Shown: positions 46,027 through 58,478, numbered from the stretch's first letter. The stretch: 64,000 nt of DNA from Filosporella fistucella (GCA_030077755.1 JAQJZZ010000001.1:806001-870000), one strand, 5' to 3'. A program made the numbers and translations. The notes: generated by a model from the letters alone, not told the origin.

Positions 46027-47175
46027 TGATATTCTATAGACGATTCGCACCGCCGCGTCTCCTCCTTCAGCGAGACGATGTTTACTTTACAGATTCGCAA
46101 TTTGCCGTTGACAGAATCTGTTCGCAAACCAAAATGTCGTCACGCTGCACCCGTACTGCTCACCCCGAGCCAAGAATTCCCTCGCAGATTGTCAGTCACA
46201 AGCCAAGGAGAAGCATTTCAGGGACTCTGATAAGATCGTGAGAATAAGATGCTAAGGAAAATTCAGTGCCATTGTACTGGCGCCTCACTCGCAGCGTGGG
46301 TAAGGAAAGAATACGGTCCACCTGGATCTGGTGCTTGCTCACAAGGCCGGCCTAGTTCCCAGTCCGACGGATTCCAGAGCCATCAGCGGCCCAGGCTAAT
46401 AGAGCCCATGACTTCAAACGACCTAGTCGCGGTTCGGTTCAAACGCCGACAGGAGATGAAAAAGGCATCAAGCCGAGCTTTGGATGCGTCATGTGTACTA
46501 GTAAGTATGTATATAGAGATAAAAAGTCTCAAGATAAGGTTGAGAGAAATTTGTTGAAATGATTTGGATCGGACTGCATCTTCTTTCTGTTCATGACCAA
46601 TCTCGACATCGCCATAAATGGAGACAACAGAGCATTGCTCATTCCCCAGTGTTGACCGATAATTAACCGCAGTGGATGCAGCTGCTGGTGTACGTGGTGA
46701 AGTTGAACGAATTTTGAAACGAAATGCAGGTTGCGCCACCTCGTCATATCCCGTGACAGTTATAAATGAGAGCCGAGTCATGCTTGTGGAGCTGAGATTG
46801 GAAGTTTATCGCTATCAATCGGATTGTCAAAAACTACCTACAGTAGACAATCGAGAGATAATCGTTGGCACGCACCCTCATGCAGTTTAAGACCATTATA
46901 TTTACAGAAAGTCTCAACTCATAAATTGTTGGCGAGTCAAATATTTGAAACATTCCAATCGAGAAGTATATGTCTTCTAACCACAAAAATGGCGAGAAAT
47001 GGGTGGTCCACCCGCTCAGCAGACTCAACATTGATTTGGTGATCTACACAATCGTTATATTCGTCGAATTATCTCTATACTAGGCGGTGGACATAAAGTC
47101 ACGTTCAACTACACCGAACATCAAACACATTTTCCTTGTCTTGCTAACTCCCAACACCAGATCCTTCTGCCAAAA
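46027..47175. other. 1.15 kb intergenic region
   Basis: Promoter side of the histidine kinase gene and 3' side of the next. The 132-codon minus-strand ORF at 46383-46781 has no supporting feature. Confidence 0.4.
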
Positions 47176-48361
47176 CTATCCTCGACTTGGTGTCCGCAAA
47201 CTCGAGGTACCATCCAATTCGACTGGCATCAATGCTTCAGCATATGTCGGCGCTGGGCTCATTGCTGAGACAGGACTCCTCGCTTCATAAGCACCCATCT
47301 CTGCGGCAGCAGGACTTTTCTTTTCGCCCAGTATTGCGGATCGATCATCCATCTCATGCGTGTCTGCATATGGTCCTTTGTAGTAGCTGTGAGCTTGTGG
47401 AGGTTTGGTCGCTTCATTCACACCAACTTCGTAGGGATGGACCTGATCTGCTCCAACTGGTCCGTTGGCTGGAGGATAGTTTCCAGAATCGATTCGAGTT
47501 GCTCGCTGCGATGCCCGCTTCCTGCGAACGAAGAAGAAAACCCCGATGCATATCGCAATGGCGAGCAGTGGGCCGGCAATGATTGCAACAAGAACACCGG
47601 TTGTGAGGACCACCTTCCCATTGGCTGTGCTGGTATTGTTATTTGCCCCATCGGTTCCGTTGGCTGGTACCGCGGAACCAGAAACCTTCGCGCTTGCAGT
47701 GCTACTACTACCAGATGGACTCAGAGTGCTTGTGAAGGTGCTCATGAATGTGCTAGTCTTGGTTGTTGTCTGAGCGAGGGCAGTAATAATTGTTGTGTAG
47801 GTATCTGTTTGAACAGAGAATCTAGCTGTATCAACCGAAGGTGGAGGCGTATAACGTCCTGCAGAAGTCGTCGACACGGAGGTTTGGTATGCCGTCTTGG
47901 ATGCTTGGCCGCTTTTGCATGATGGAGTTGTATGAGAACCACCAGAGTATTCACCACAGGTTACTGAGGCTGAAGCACCAGAATCGCATTCTAAAGCCCA
48001 CTGCCAGGTTGTCTCGAAACCTGAGAGTATCATCAGTTATGGCCATTAATGACGCGCAATATCACCAACCAGATACACAGGTTCCAACGTTGCATGAGGG
48101 ATCATTCCAGGTCCGATCTGTGCATGTCCCTCTATATGTCATATTCGCCAATGGGTAAAAGCAGAGTCCATCAGGCTGGCAAATATCTCCTTCACTTGGT
48201 ACACAACAAGCCGAATATTTGCTTCCAGTACATGGCTCCCAGAGGAAATCAGTTGGGATTGAGCCATCTGGATAATAACATTGATTGAATGCCAAAACAG
48301 CCTTCAGGTTCAAAAGAGCGACAATAGAAACGAACGACTTAATATTAATGAGCGAAAACAT
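47176..48361 (-). CDS. Single-TM cell-surface protein with Cys-rich ectodomain (mid2/WSC-sensor-like layout)
   Basis: Model: complement(47176..48020, 48070..48361), 378 residues. Signal peptide about 1-24, then a cysteine-rich ectodomain (NQCYYPDG...CTGSKYSACC...CQPDGLCFYP...CTDRTW), a Ser/Thr-rich stalk (about 140-230), one TM helix (about 235-262), an RRKR stop-transfer and a ~110-residue cytosolic tail with Pro/Tyr motifs. This is the layout of fungal wall sensors and related surface proteins, but the ectodomain (opening FNQCYYPDGS) is a common fungal one without a defined role. The 49 nt intron uses a GTTGGT donor, also approximated elsewhere in this window. Confidence 0.82.
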
Positions 48362-49045
48362 TTTGCAAACGAGTGTTGAAGAATCTAGAATGTATTCAAA
48401 AGGCCGAAAAGAACGACTGAAAACGAGCGACGAAGACTAAAGGAAAGTTACGATGAAGAGTGGGAAATGAATCACGACCCCTGAAGTTCAAGCCGACGAC
48501 TTGCTTTTTGGGCGTTCTAAAGATCCCGTTTGGTGGTGTTTTTGCTTTGAATTCAGCCCTGTGCCAAGCTTTTGGCTTGTGTCGGACTCAGTTTGCGAGG
48601 AATTGATTTGCTAAAGATCGCCTGCGACCGAAAAGACACCACTCATACTCCTGCCACTTCGCAATGTGGAAGTTAGAAGGGGCAAACACGGCAGATACAG
48701 ATGTTGGAAGAAGCTTAATTCATCCGACTTTTGAGATGTGGAAAGGAGATGACCCATTGTGACTTATTGCCATTCGTACATGAGTACCATCAATTGCAGT
48801 CAGCTTGGAATAATATTCTTCATTCCCATTGAAGTAGAGGCAGATGTTTTGACGCAAGGCACTCAGTTGGGCTCACTGCTACCGTATGTTATTCTCTATT
48901 ATATGTTTAAACTCACCTGACAGCTGGTCAGCCCATACGTAGGCAGCCGTCCTGCTTCACTGCCTCATGAGCAGCGCATATGAAGACTTCTCCCTTGTAA
49001 ACATCAAGTGTCCACTATCATGTCGAACCCTCCCAAAAAGCAGCT
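48362..49045. promoter_or_regulatory. Divergent promoter gap
   Basis: 684 bp between the surface-protein gene and the ULD-domain gene. No ORF is supported. Confidence 0.4.
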
Positions 49046-50584
49046 ATGTCATTCGGATTTTCCGTTGGAGATTTCATCGCAGCTTTGGAGCTAGTTGCGA
49101 CCGTCGCGAAGGCCTTGGGGAATAGTAGCAATTCCTCGGCTGAGTACCAGGGTCTCCTGACCCAAGTCAACACACCCTGCAATCGGCACTCGAGGCTACG
49201 CTTCACCCTGTGCAGCTGCTTGTACTCGATGGCGGAGACTATCCTGAGATCGGGATGTTACATCAAGCGGTGGAAGAGTGCCACAAGACAATCGAGAAGT
49301 TTTGGCGGAAAGCACGGAAATATCATCCTAGTCTGCGGGAAGGTGGAAGTGGGAACTCGATAAAAGATGGATGGAGAAAGATCCAGTGGACAATATGCAT
49401 GCCGGAAGATGTCACAAAATTTAGAGACGACCTCAGGGCACAAACTCAGAATATTGAGATATTTTTGATGGCTGTTCAATTGTGAGTTGCTTGCTTTTAA
49501 TTTGATTTTAATTGACATGAACAGTGCAGCGACAACAGTCGGCTCCAAAAAGAATGAGCAGCACCAGCTCTCTCTGATGGAACGAGTCCAGGATACCTAC
49601 TCCAAATGCGTGAGAAACCTAACGATACTGATCGATTGCTCTGCAATGTAAGCAGCCGCTGCCGTTTTCGCAACTTACGCTGATTTCATATAGGACCATT
49701 CAGCAGGGAAACATCCTTCTGGACCATGCCATCCGAATACTGTTGGCGCAATGAGCTACTGTGTGAAGACTGTACTGATTGTATTTACAGACATATCGTC
49801 GTGGATATACAAAGTTTCTTGACAAGCCTACCCTTGCAGGTTATGCGCCAACAGCCTGTATATTTCATCGATGCGCTAGGCCGCGAGACGCCTTTCTACC
49901 TCGAGTTTATCAAGTGTCCAGAGGTGTGTAACACAGCTGAACTGCCGTCGGGTATTTGAAACTGACCTAATGAAGTCACTTCTCGCTGTTCTTTTGAACA
50001 ACTTTAAAGATATAGGACCCGGTGCAGATAAAGTTCGAAATGGACATTTCGCAATTCAGGACGTGAAAACCAAAATGGATATTGATTTGTCTGCGCCTTG
50101 GGAAACCTGTTTTTTCCCGGGTCAAAAAGTTGTTATGAGTATGCTGTTTACGTTGGAAAGCGACACCGATCACAATTGTTTAAAGTGTGGACTGGACGGA
50201 GTACGAGCTCGTCAGCGAGACCATGGCTCAGCTTCGTGCAGCAGATGCCACACATCGTACCAATCCGCGGAATTGACACCAACGCACTCATTGCCCGGAG
50301 ACGTTAGCCTCGCAGAAGTGGTACGGTTGCGTGACACGCCCGCTCCTGACTTTCGAGCGAGGCAGGTGGAACCGCCAGCAGATACTATCGGACTGAGAAA
50401 GTATGACAACAAGGAGCATATTCGACTGTTCCGCAATCTACGCTTAAAGTTATCCATTCTCCAATTCGAGATACCTGATTACGAACCACATTATCCCAGA
50501 GTATTCAAACGGCGCCGTGGTATCGGGTACACTGATGATTCGGAAAACGGTTGTATAATGAACTATCTCGAGTGGGGTTCGTAA
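49046..50584 (+). CDS. ULD-type ubiquitin-like-domain protein; first junction uncertain
   Basis: Working model: 49046..49165, 49216..49481, 49525..49647, 49694..49741, 49791..49923, 49976..50584; 432 residues. The N-terminus MSFGFSVGDFIAALELV is a classic helical start of fungal STAND/HeLo-like proteins. The mid-region IEKFWRKARKYHPSLREGG is shared with the same group. The block QQPVYFIDALGRETPFYLEF...LLAVLLNNFKDIG...FAIQD is the ULD fold, followed by a C-terminal Cys/His patch (CLKCG, CSRCH). Relatives are implicated in fungal innate-immunity-like networks but are mostly uncharacterised. The first intron (50 nt, donor GTCAAC) is suspect: it removes residues that in another frame continue the family pattern, so a frameshift near 49176 is the alternative. 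Confidence 0.7.
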
Positions 50585-51333
50585 GAGGTGATCATCTCAA
50601 ACATCTTCGCTAGGTACACAGGTTGCGGCAGGGTCCTTGAGGTCAACATGAAAAGAAAACCTTCACTTATTACGATCGCAGGAACCTTATTAGAGTGAAC
50701 TTCTAAGGCTTGTGTATTCCCCTAGGACTCGAAGCTCGGAACAGAGCGCAGAAGAGAAAAGCGTTGCGAAGTTGCATTGAGTATTCACAACTTATTCAGA
50801 AATTTGGGTTCACATTTATGTCCACCCAGATGCGGGGCAAGCAATGCAGGGTGAGGAGGACGAGAGAACATGAGTTTAGAATGGAGATGGTACAGGTACT
50901 GCCATATCAGCGATGGAGTAGGAGTGGCAGTCAAGCTATTCAGCATTAGCTAGACCTCTCATGAGGAGACTGAAATGAAAATGCAGTGAGACATGATTCA
51001 CTAGAGAATGTCATGGCAAGCGCGGAGGATGTCAAAGCCAGGTGGGAAATGCAAGTCTCATATCTAAGAGGGAAACAACTATAGGGGATGATTTACTTGC
51101 CTGGACATACAGACTCAGAGCAGGAACAAAGCACATCATTTTCCAAACACTTAATCACAATTTCAAGTCATTAAATTCTACCCACTACCTCAAAACTCCA
51201 TCAATGCGAAATATCCCATAGCAAGTTAGCAACTACCTATTCTACACTAATTTACTGGGTATATTCCCATATCCCTGTCCCATCCATAAACATCGTCTCT
51301 CATCACCAAAAATACAAGACATCATGACCATAT
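50585..51333. other. Convergent 3' gap
   Basis: 749 bp. A 79-codon ORF at 50710 has no support, and nothing else is seen. Confidence 0.4.
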
Positions 51334-52756
51334 CTAAGTATGTCCAATCAAACCAGCCTGAGGAGCATTATCAGGGTTGGTATCTGTGCCAGCAAAGCCC
51401 AAGAGGCTGTTCCATGTATCAGCAGTGGTAACATCTCTCGTTCCCAACGCTGAAATCTGTGCCTTGGCATCAGCGCATGCCGCCTCAGCAGCAGCGTTCG
51501 CACCGCAAACATTGCCAATTTGATCACAGATACGGTTGGTGATAATGTTAGGGTTCAGAGCTTCTTGTTGGCCCTTGTTGACAACGGGGTCAATGGCTTG
51601 GAAGGTGAATTCGCCTGGTTTACGGCCGTTGAGAGATTCCTCGAATTTAATTGTGGGAACACAGGTTCCAAAGTCGAGACCCGCGATGGAAGAGGCGACG
51701 AAGCCGAGGAATGTGCCTGTTACTACGTCGGAAACTGCCCCTACTCCTGCGCCTACGGCTGCTCCTGCTCCTGCTCCTGCTCCTGCGGTGGCGGCGGGGT
51801 TTTCTGCTGTTGCGATGGCGACTTCAGTTGCCTTTGCTTTGCCTTTGCCCTTTCCCTTGGCCTTTGCTTTGCCCTTCTTGGCAGCTTTGGTCTTAGTGGC
51901 TGCTTCTGCTCCTCTGTCTTCAATTAGTATAGGTCTTGTATTGAAAGAGGTGACGTGGAATGAGGTGAGAGATTGGGAATGAGACTTACTTGGTGACAGT
52001 TACAAAAGTGGTCGCCGCGGCGGCACAGTCAACGACAGCTGAGGATGCTTCGACAACAGCGCTTGCGACTGGTGCGGCACTGGCTACTGCTCCTGCTCCT
52101 GCTCCTGCTCCGGCTCCGGCTCCGGCTCCAGCTGCTGGTGCTGCACCAACAGTTCCATCAGCTGCTTTGGTAGAGAAGTTTGAGAAACCATTTGCGGCCA
52201 TGACTTCAGCAACGCTCAACCCATCAGCGACAAATGGAGCCGTGAGGGAGGAGGCAGCATTCTTGTTCTCGATATCCGATCCCCCCACAGCTGGATCTAC
52301 AAGGGGAACAACACCACGAAGTTCTGCTGTAGCAGGAAGACTTGCATCACTGCAGATAGATGGGATGGAGACAGCGGAGGGATTAAAGTTCTGCTCTGCT
52401 CCAACGAGACCTCTAGCTGCAGCAATGACTGCAGGATCGGTTCCAAGAGTTTTAACGATCAAGTCGGCTTGGGAAAGCTTGTAATGATTAGCCACGCTTT
52501 GATGTTCGGGGTGGGTAAGTATATACCTTTCCACATGGGTTGGCAGCACCAAGCAAGAAGGAGATGGACTGACCAGCAAGAGTTGCTGCGTCACCGGATT
52601 TTCCAAAAGCACCGAGGGCTGAGATAGCAGCAATTGGGACTTGCTCTTGACCAAATCTAAGTACGTTAGGTCTGATATCTCAAATTATTTGTGTTGAACT
52701 TACCTGGCCTCGGCAACGGCCACTAGGGCCGAAAGAAGAAGAGCTTGGGTATACAT
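51334..52756 (-). CDS. Secreted Ala/Gly-repeat protein of unknown function
   Basis: Model: complement(51334..51913, 51990..52477, 52527..52656, 52704..52756); 416 residues. Signal peptide MYTQALLLSALVAVAEA, then a conserved-looking globular part (FGQEQVPIAAISALGAFG...ANPCGK...SIPSICSD...LRGVVPLVDPAV) typical of a widespread fungal secreted family. Next come an (AG)n tract (about 200-215), a Lys/Gly/Ala stretch (KGKAKAKGKGKGKAKA), a second (AG)n tract and a second globular part with several Cys (TCVP, RICDQIGNVCG). The 76, 49 and 47 nt introns agree in phase. The GGAGCA-type hexanucleotide runs make antisense Pro/Ala ORFs, which are artefacts. There is no GPI signal. Possibly a wall-associated protein. 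Confidence 0.78.
51756..51790. repeat. Coding GCTCCT hexanucleotide repeat
   Basis: Tandem GCTCCT on the plus strand (AGGAGC on the coding strand) encodes the second Ala-Gly run of the secreted protein. Confidence 0.75.
52088..52142. repeat. Coding GCTCCT/GCTCCG repeat
   Basis: Longer hexanucleotide run encoding the first Ala-Gly tract. Units change from GCTCCT to GCTCCG along the array, a sign of staged expansion. Confidence 0.75.
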
Positions 52757-55481
52757 TATGTTGAACAGAATCTCAATGCTCGACTTAGAAAACTTGAAGC
52801 TTGACTTTGAAAAGATTGGACCGGCCCTAGGAACTGAATGAAGGAGTGTAAAGAATGTATAGTTCACAGAACTAGAAACGAAGGTTGGAAAGTGCAAGGC
52901 AAGTACAGAACAATAAGAACAAAAAACTGGCGTGGAAACTATCGTACGTTATATACATAAGCCGTGGGCTCTACTTGCCAAGTTCAGTTGACACCTGTCA
53001 GGGCATGGATGAGTACTCCTGTCATCCTTCTTGTTCATTGAAATGAGGATCAGACTTTCCAGCAGATTTCTGGGATGAACAGGAGCGGCGCATGGGCTTA
53101 CAGACCCTTGGTAAAGGCATGATATATAACCTTAACTGTGTGCAATGCCTGAATGGCGCTATAGCCAAGGTATAAGAGGCGTTTTCCCGCGACTGTTCAG
53201 TGCCATCTGATATTCTTGGGGAGTTTCGCACGCAAAATCGGATCGTCAGCCGAGAGTGGGTACGTGGGGAGAAAGTGTATTTGGTATGAACTATGACAAC
53301 ACAGGAGTTCAGATGAAGCTCAGTCTCATGTTGGAAACCGGCAGCGATTGAGATTTTATCTGGTCAATGCGAAACCAGCGCCTCAAAAGGACCAATGAGA
53401 CAGCGTGGAGTTCGAAGTCCTTTACCCGGCAGGGGAGAATGTCAGATCGAACTAAACTTTAATCCTATGGTTATTCAGACGACAAACAAACGCTTGATGT
53501 GAACCATAGAATAAATGCTTACCTACCCCGGAGGATGTGACTCCAGCTCGGGTGGCGTTCTGCATGGTTTCCGGACCAGGCGACGAGACGACTTCTCATA
53601 CAGGAGCTGTTTGAAAGCTCGTGATGCCAAGATCAACCGCAACAACATCATCCGAAAATATGAGGACGCGCTTTTATAGCATTTGAGTGAGCGAGGTGAT
53701 CATAATCTGAATTTTGGATAGCATTTCGATCATATTTCACAATCGTGCAAGACACCGCCAATTGAGTCGACTACCATAACCAAAAGCGTTTGGTTTATGT
53801 CGTGCAAAGCCCGCAAAAGCTCTTTATTGGCACGTCAATTTCCTGAATCTGACTTGATTCGTTATTTCCCTTGGTCAATTTGCTCTCTAAATCTTGGAGT
53901 GCTTGATAATGTGTTCCGGTAAAGGCTGATAAACGACGTGGTATTCGAGGAACATGAGATGACTACGGATCTACAGTTAGATTTTGTTTTGGGTCCTTCG
54001 GAACCCAACAAGGGGAAAAATCTGGGGTGCCGTCAGCTGAGAAGTTCCTAGATTATGACTCCATAAAGCGAAAAAGGTTCAATTGGGGCAATCTAGCATA
54101 GAGGATGCTGTAATATTCTGTATGAAATGGACTCGGAGTTACTTGTGCTTGGCTGAAGAGAGGATGATGCAGCATTCGTCCACAACTCCGTGTCATGACG
54201 AAATGACGAAGATGTTGTGACTGTGGCTGTGTATTCGATGCATTTGACGAACGGCATAGACTCCCCCAGTTTTGATTGAGGTTGCAGAGGAAATCTGGAT
54301 CGAGGAGCTCTGTAACTAGAGCCATGCCTCCACCTGGAGATGACCTTGGAAGTGGGTACTGGCCAATGCTTATTGAATTGCCAGATCTCAATGCTTGATA
54401 ATGGTTGACACTGCATTACGCAGTATTGCTGTTGCGGCGTTGACACTCTCATGGCATTCCCGCAAGTACTGCGTTAGGTAATGCCTGGTAACTTAACACT
54501 TGTTTTGAAAACCTGATTCAATGCTACTATTTGCCGCTATCCGATGATTGCTGTGTCCTAGTCCAACTTGTGATAATGTCCAGAAAGCTGTCATGATACG
54601 TAACGAACTGATGGCCTAAGCTTCGATTTCTTTGAGTCTATGATTGTAACAATTGGGATAATGTTCTAGCTTTGATTCATCGGAAGACTAGAGCGAAAAT
54701 TGAGATTGGAGCAAAATGAGCATACTAGTCCAATCTGATAAGACCTGTAGATTCGTTTAAGGCCTTTGACTAAACCCGCATTTCGAAGCGTATCTGCTCG
54801 AAGAAACATGAAGAGAAGGAGTAACAGTCTGTAAGGCGGAAACTGCCTCGATAGGAGATATCATCGGGCATGTCCAGTCTACCAATGCACCGCTTGATTC
54901 GAGCCCCAAAAGTGTAGTAGATCTTGATCCAAAATATGTCTTGCTGATTTCCGCCCAAGGAGCTTCAGTCCATCCAAATTGGTCCGGTCGAAAAGCCTTA
55001 ACTCCTCCAGCACGTTGAAAAGTTGTGAAGCGGTATTACCTGTTTCCTGCTACCTAGCTATCTATCGCATTAGAAAAAAGCAATAGAGGGTATCAAGGGC
55101 CGAGGAAATATGCCAGCTGTAACCCACCTGAGCGATTGCAAAATCGGGAATCATTTGCACGCAACAGTGTTACAGTCCTGTGTATTTCGGAGATCATATG
55201 TTTTATAGCGTAGCTTGGTGTACTAATACGGTAGTTGGGATTCTGGTTCCATCTGCAATGTTACAGTTGTGAGGCTGCGGGCAGAATGCGGGAAGAGAAG
55301 GCTGAAGCGAAAACATGTGGAAAGCAAACGTAACCTCAAAAGCTTTGAACACTCTCAGTCACCGCCACCATATTTCTCCAACTCAATCAGCTTGAAACTG
55401 GTAGACTCCGAAAGACATGACTGTCTCGACTACTTTGATGGTTAGGTAGACCTCATCGAGCCCCGAGAGGCAACACTTACC
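52757..55481. other. 2.7 kb divergent intergenic region
   Basis: No supported gene. The ORFs at 54053-54452 (minus) overlap each other and have no start context, signal or domain. The right half should hold the promoter of the ZZ/EF-hand gene. Confidence 0.45.
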
Positions 55482-58478
55482 ATGTCAGCCTCATCTGCCG
55501 CAGCCTCAAGTACACTCTCGAGATCAAGAATCACAATCGCTGCTGTCACTGCTGTCATTACTGCTTTCACTGTCTATCATTTCTACAGAGGAAGAGACTA
55601 CGACGCTCAGCTCGCATCTCTGCCAGGTTCGGGCCTTCACCGAAGTAATGCGGTTCATCGAAGGCGGCGACGGAACACAACAAGCACGGCAGACACAGCC
55701 ATCTTCGTCGATGATGGAACAGAGAACGAAACGGAAGAGCAAATAATTGCGCGAGCATTGACTGATGGAGAAACGGTCATAGACGGGGAAGGGGCGCAAG
55801 AGGAGTACGCATGGACAAATGCACCTCAATCATACGATCGTGCTGGGCAGAATATTGTTCAATTGCTATTTCGAGTCTCGGAAGACGCTACACGAAGGAA
55901 TTCCTACGTTCATAGAGGTTGTGCATGCAACAGCTGTGGTGTAGTTCCTATCAGAGGAACACGATATCGATGTGCGAACTGCGCCGACTACGACCTCTGC
56001 GAAACATGTGAAGCACAAGGCGGCCTGCACACGAAAACTCATATATTCTACAAAATCAAGGTTCCAGCACCGTCTTTTAGCCCCAGGCATATTCAGCCAG
56101 TATGGTACTCTGGGGATCCAGATTCTGTCATGCGAATTCTGCCAAAGGAGGTACTTACAAAACTTTCACGCGAGACGGGCTTCGAGAGGACGGAATTGGA
56201 TGCATATTGGGAACAGTGGACATTTATGGCAAATACGGATTGGAGAGATGACCCCGATGACATAAATCTTGCGATGGACCGGAAAACGTTCGAAAGATGT
56301 TTGGTACCATCCGGAGGATATAGACAATCTGCTCCAAGTCTCATCTTCGACAGAATGTTTGCATTTTATGACAGCAACAAAGACGATCTTATTGGGTTCT
56401 CCGAATTTCTTCACGGTATCGCGTATAGGAAGAAGAAGGACAAATGGGGCAAAATCTTCGAAGGCTACGATATTGATGGAGATGGGTTCGTCGACAGAAA
56501 AGATTTCTTACGAATGTTCCGCTCCTACTATGTTCTATACCGTCAGATGCATCGAGATATGTTGGAAGGGATGGACGAGCAACAAATGAGCACAACCGAA
56601 GCTCATCGTTTGATTAATGGTCGACAGCCTTTGAGCAGTGCATTCGGGCAAGATGGGATTTATCCTAGAGCGCCAGATCTACGGGCAGGGGAAGGCAAGA
56701 TCATGAGACCAAATGGTGAGCAGGAGGTTGTTGATGGCAAAGGAGTCATGACAGAAAGTGGCAACGATACTGGAAACAGGGAAGATGTCTTTAGAAGAGA
56801 CTTGCCACCGCCAAGGCGGAATTCTTACTACACAGACAATAACACAGGCTTCTGGGAGACGATGCTGAATCCTCCGGAGACAGTAGAGCAGCTACCGGAT
56901 GTTATTGAGAGTCTTCGTAGGAATGAGGTACGCGATCGATTCGTCTTCCGTGATGAAGCAGATCCTACTATTCAAGGGGCTCGTGAAGATGAGAATGAAG
57001 AAACTGATAGTGATTCTGATGATGCCTTATCAAATCCGGATGCTTCTCGAAATTGGCCTCCAGCTTTCGTTACCGTCACGGATCATGATGCTGAAGCGAT
57101 ACAAGGTGCTGGGACTCGTGTCGCCGATGTTCTACGATCGAACCGGCGAGCTGTGATTTCACATGCAATTTACCGGGAGAAGGCTGAGCGTGACCTACAC
57201 GAACGATGGCAAAGAAGACAGTTCTATACCGATGAAGAAGATGGAGCTGTACCACCTGCGAATTGGAATGATGATGATGATTGTCTAGTTCATGCTGGTA
57301 TAGCGGGTGAAAGTTCTATACCTACTCGGCCTGTTATACATTCTCGATCATCTTCCAAAGTCCGATTTGTGGAAAACATGGACGATTTTTACGAAACCCA
57401 GTCAAATCATTCCACCTCTTCTAGAAGTGTTCCTGAGCGTTGGGGAGGTATGGAGATTCCAGATGCTGAGAAAGATGCCGGAAAAGAAATTTTGTATCAA
57501 GTCACGCAGCAAGCTTTCAACGAATTGTTGGATGCATTGTTCAAGAAAAAGGAAGATCTTGCGGTTATGGCTGCGGAGACTAAAGCAGCTCGCGAGAAGC
57601 ACAGAAATTTATTTACTCATCCCGAATTCGAAGAGTGGGCAAAAGAACGGGAGGCGAAGGCGATTGAAAAGGAAGAAATTGATGAGCACACAGTGGGTAA
57701 TTCTCAGCCATCACAGAGATGGCCACATTTCCCCGAAACAGAGCTTGAAGAGGTTCGTGAGCGGCCATTGGAGGAGCTGCTAGCTGCAACGGGCTACGAA
57801 ATCCAAGAACATATGCCAGAGTTAGAGGCGCCCGATGCCTCGGAATCAGATTCAGCCGAGCCTGTTCCTATCATTGAGGAAACGAGTAGCCACGATACTG
57901 ACTCGAGACCACGAGCTCCACCTCCCACTTCACCAACAGAAGTTTTGTCGATTATAGCACAATATGATGATGATCGTGGGCCACCGACACCTCATTCGAC
58001 GCCTCCACAGGCCACACCATCTACATCTGGATCGGATTCTTCACGAAGGGATCCTACTCTTCCTCAATTTCGCCCAAACTCAGTGGATGCCTTTGATCCA
58101 ACATTTCCTCAATTCCGCCCTGATTCTGATTACTCTTTCAATCCTGCCGATCATCCTCGCCAAACCGACTTTTTGCCTCTCACGAAAGAGGAGCAGGAAC
58201 TACGGAGTAGCTTTTCTCCTGACTCTGAGGATGAGTCTGCCCCTGTCAAGCAGAAGAGTCCCATGTCTAAGCGGAAAGAGCGTACACCAACGAAAGAAAA
58301 ACTGTATCTGTATTGGAAAGCCGACAAGGCTGCAAAAGAAGCAGAGGAGAGGGGAGGCTGGGGTAGATTAAATTTTGAGGAGTTTGAGAAGCTGGTAAAG
58401 AGGGCAGCGAAGGAAAGGGGAGATAATGGAATGCAGATGGGCTATTTAGGAAGCTGGATTGAATTCTGTATTCCATAG
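55482..58478 (+). CDS. Membrane-anchored ZZ zinc-finger / EF-hand protein
   Basis: Single exon, 998 residues. N-terminal TM anchor (about residues 17-35) followed by an RRRRR stop. ZZ-type zinc finger at about 145-190: RGCACNSCG, RYRCANCADYDLCETC and HTKTH. EF-hands at about 285-312 (FYDSNKDDLIGFSEFL) and 322-345 (YDIDGDGFVDRKDF); both loops keep the acidic ligands and final E/D, so calcium binding is likely. The rest is acidic and probably disordered, with helical pieces (about 640-720) and a C-terminal PTKEKLYLYWKADKAAKEAEERGG region. Fungi share this layout; a role at ER or another membrane as a calcium-responsive scaffold is inference. Confidence 0.88.
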   Translation: MSASSAAASSTLSRSRITIAAVTAVITAFTVYHFYRGRDYDAQLASLPGSGLHRSNAVHRRRRRNTTSTADTAIFVDDGTENETEEQIIARALTDGETVIDGEGAQEEYAWTNAPQSYDRAGQNIVQLLFRVSEDATRRNSYVHRGCACNSCGVVPIRGTRYRCANCADYDLCETCEAQGGLHTKTHIFYKIKVPAPSFSPRHIQPVWYSGDPDSVMRILPKEVLTKLSRETGFERTELDAYWEQWTFMANTDWRDDPDDINLAMDRKTFERCLVPSGGYRQSAPSLIFDRMFAFYDSNKDDLIGFSEFLHGIAYRKKKDKWGKIFEGYDIDGDGFVDRKDFLRMFRSYYVLYRQMHRDMLEGMDEQQMSTTEAHRLINGRQPLSSAFGQDGIYPRAPDLRAGEGKIMRPNGEQEVVDGKGVMTESGNDTGNREDVFRRDLPPPRRNSYYTDNNTGFWETMLNPPETVEQLPDVIESLRRNEVRDRFVFRDEADPTIQGAREDENEETDSDSDDALSNPDASRNWPPAFVTVTDHDAEAIQGAGTRVADVLRSNRRAVISHAIYREKAERDLHERWQRRQFYTDEEDGAVPPANWNDDDDCLVHAGIAGESSIPTRPVIHSRSSSKVRFVENMDDFYETQSNHSTSSRSVPERWGGMEIPDAEKDAGKEILYQVTQQAFNELLDALFKKKEDLAVMAAETKAAREKHRNLFTHPEFEEWAKEREAKAIEKEEIDEHTVGNSQPSQRWPHFPETELEEVRERPLEELLAATGYEIQEHMPELEAPDASESDSAEPVPIIEETSSHDTDSRPRAPPPTSPTEVLSIIAQYDDDRGPPTPHSTPPQATPSTSGSDSSRRDPTLPQFRPNSVDAFDPTFPQFRPDSDYSFNPADHPRQTDFLPLTKEEQELRSSFSPDSEDESAPVKQKSPMSKRKERTPTKEKLYLYWKADKAAKEAEERGGWGRLNFEEFEKLVKRAAKERGDNGMQMGYLGSWIEFCIP

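Noticed and set aside
46383..46781. 132-codon minus-strand ORF upstream of the histidine kinase
   Set aside because: No domain, no start context and overlapping alternative ORFs of similar length.
51536..52484. Long plus-strand Pro/Ala ORFs
   Set aside because: They are antisense mirrors of the GCTCCT arrays; the minus-strand gene has signal peptide, four phase-consistent exons and conserved cysteines.
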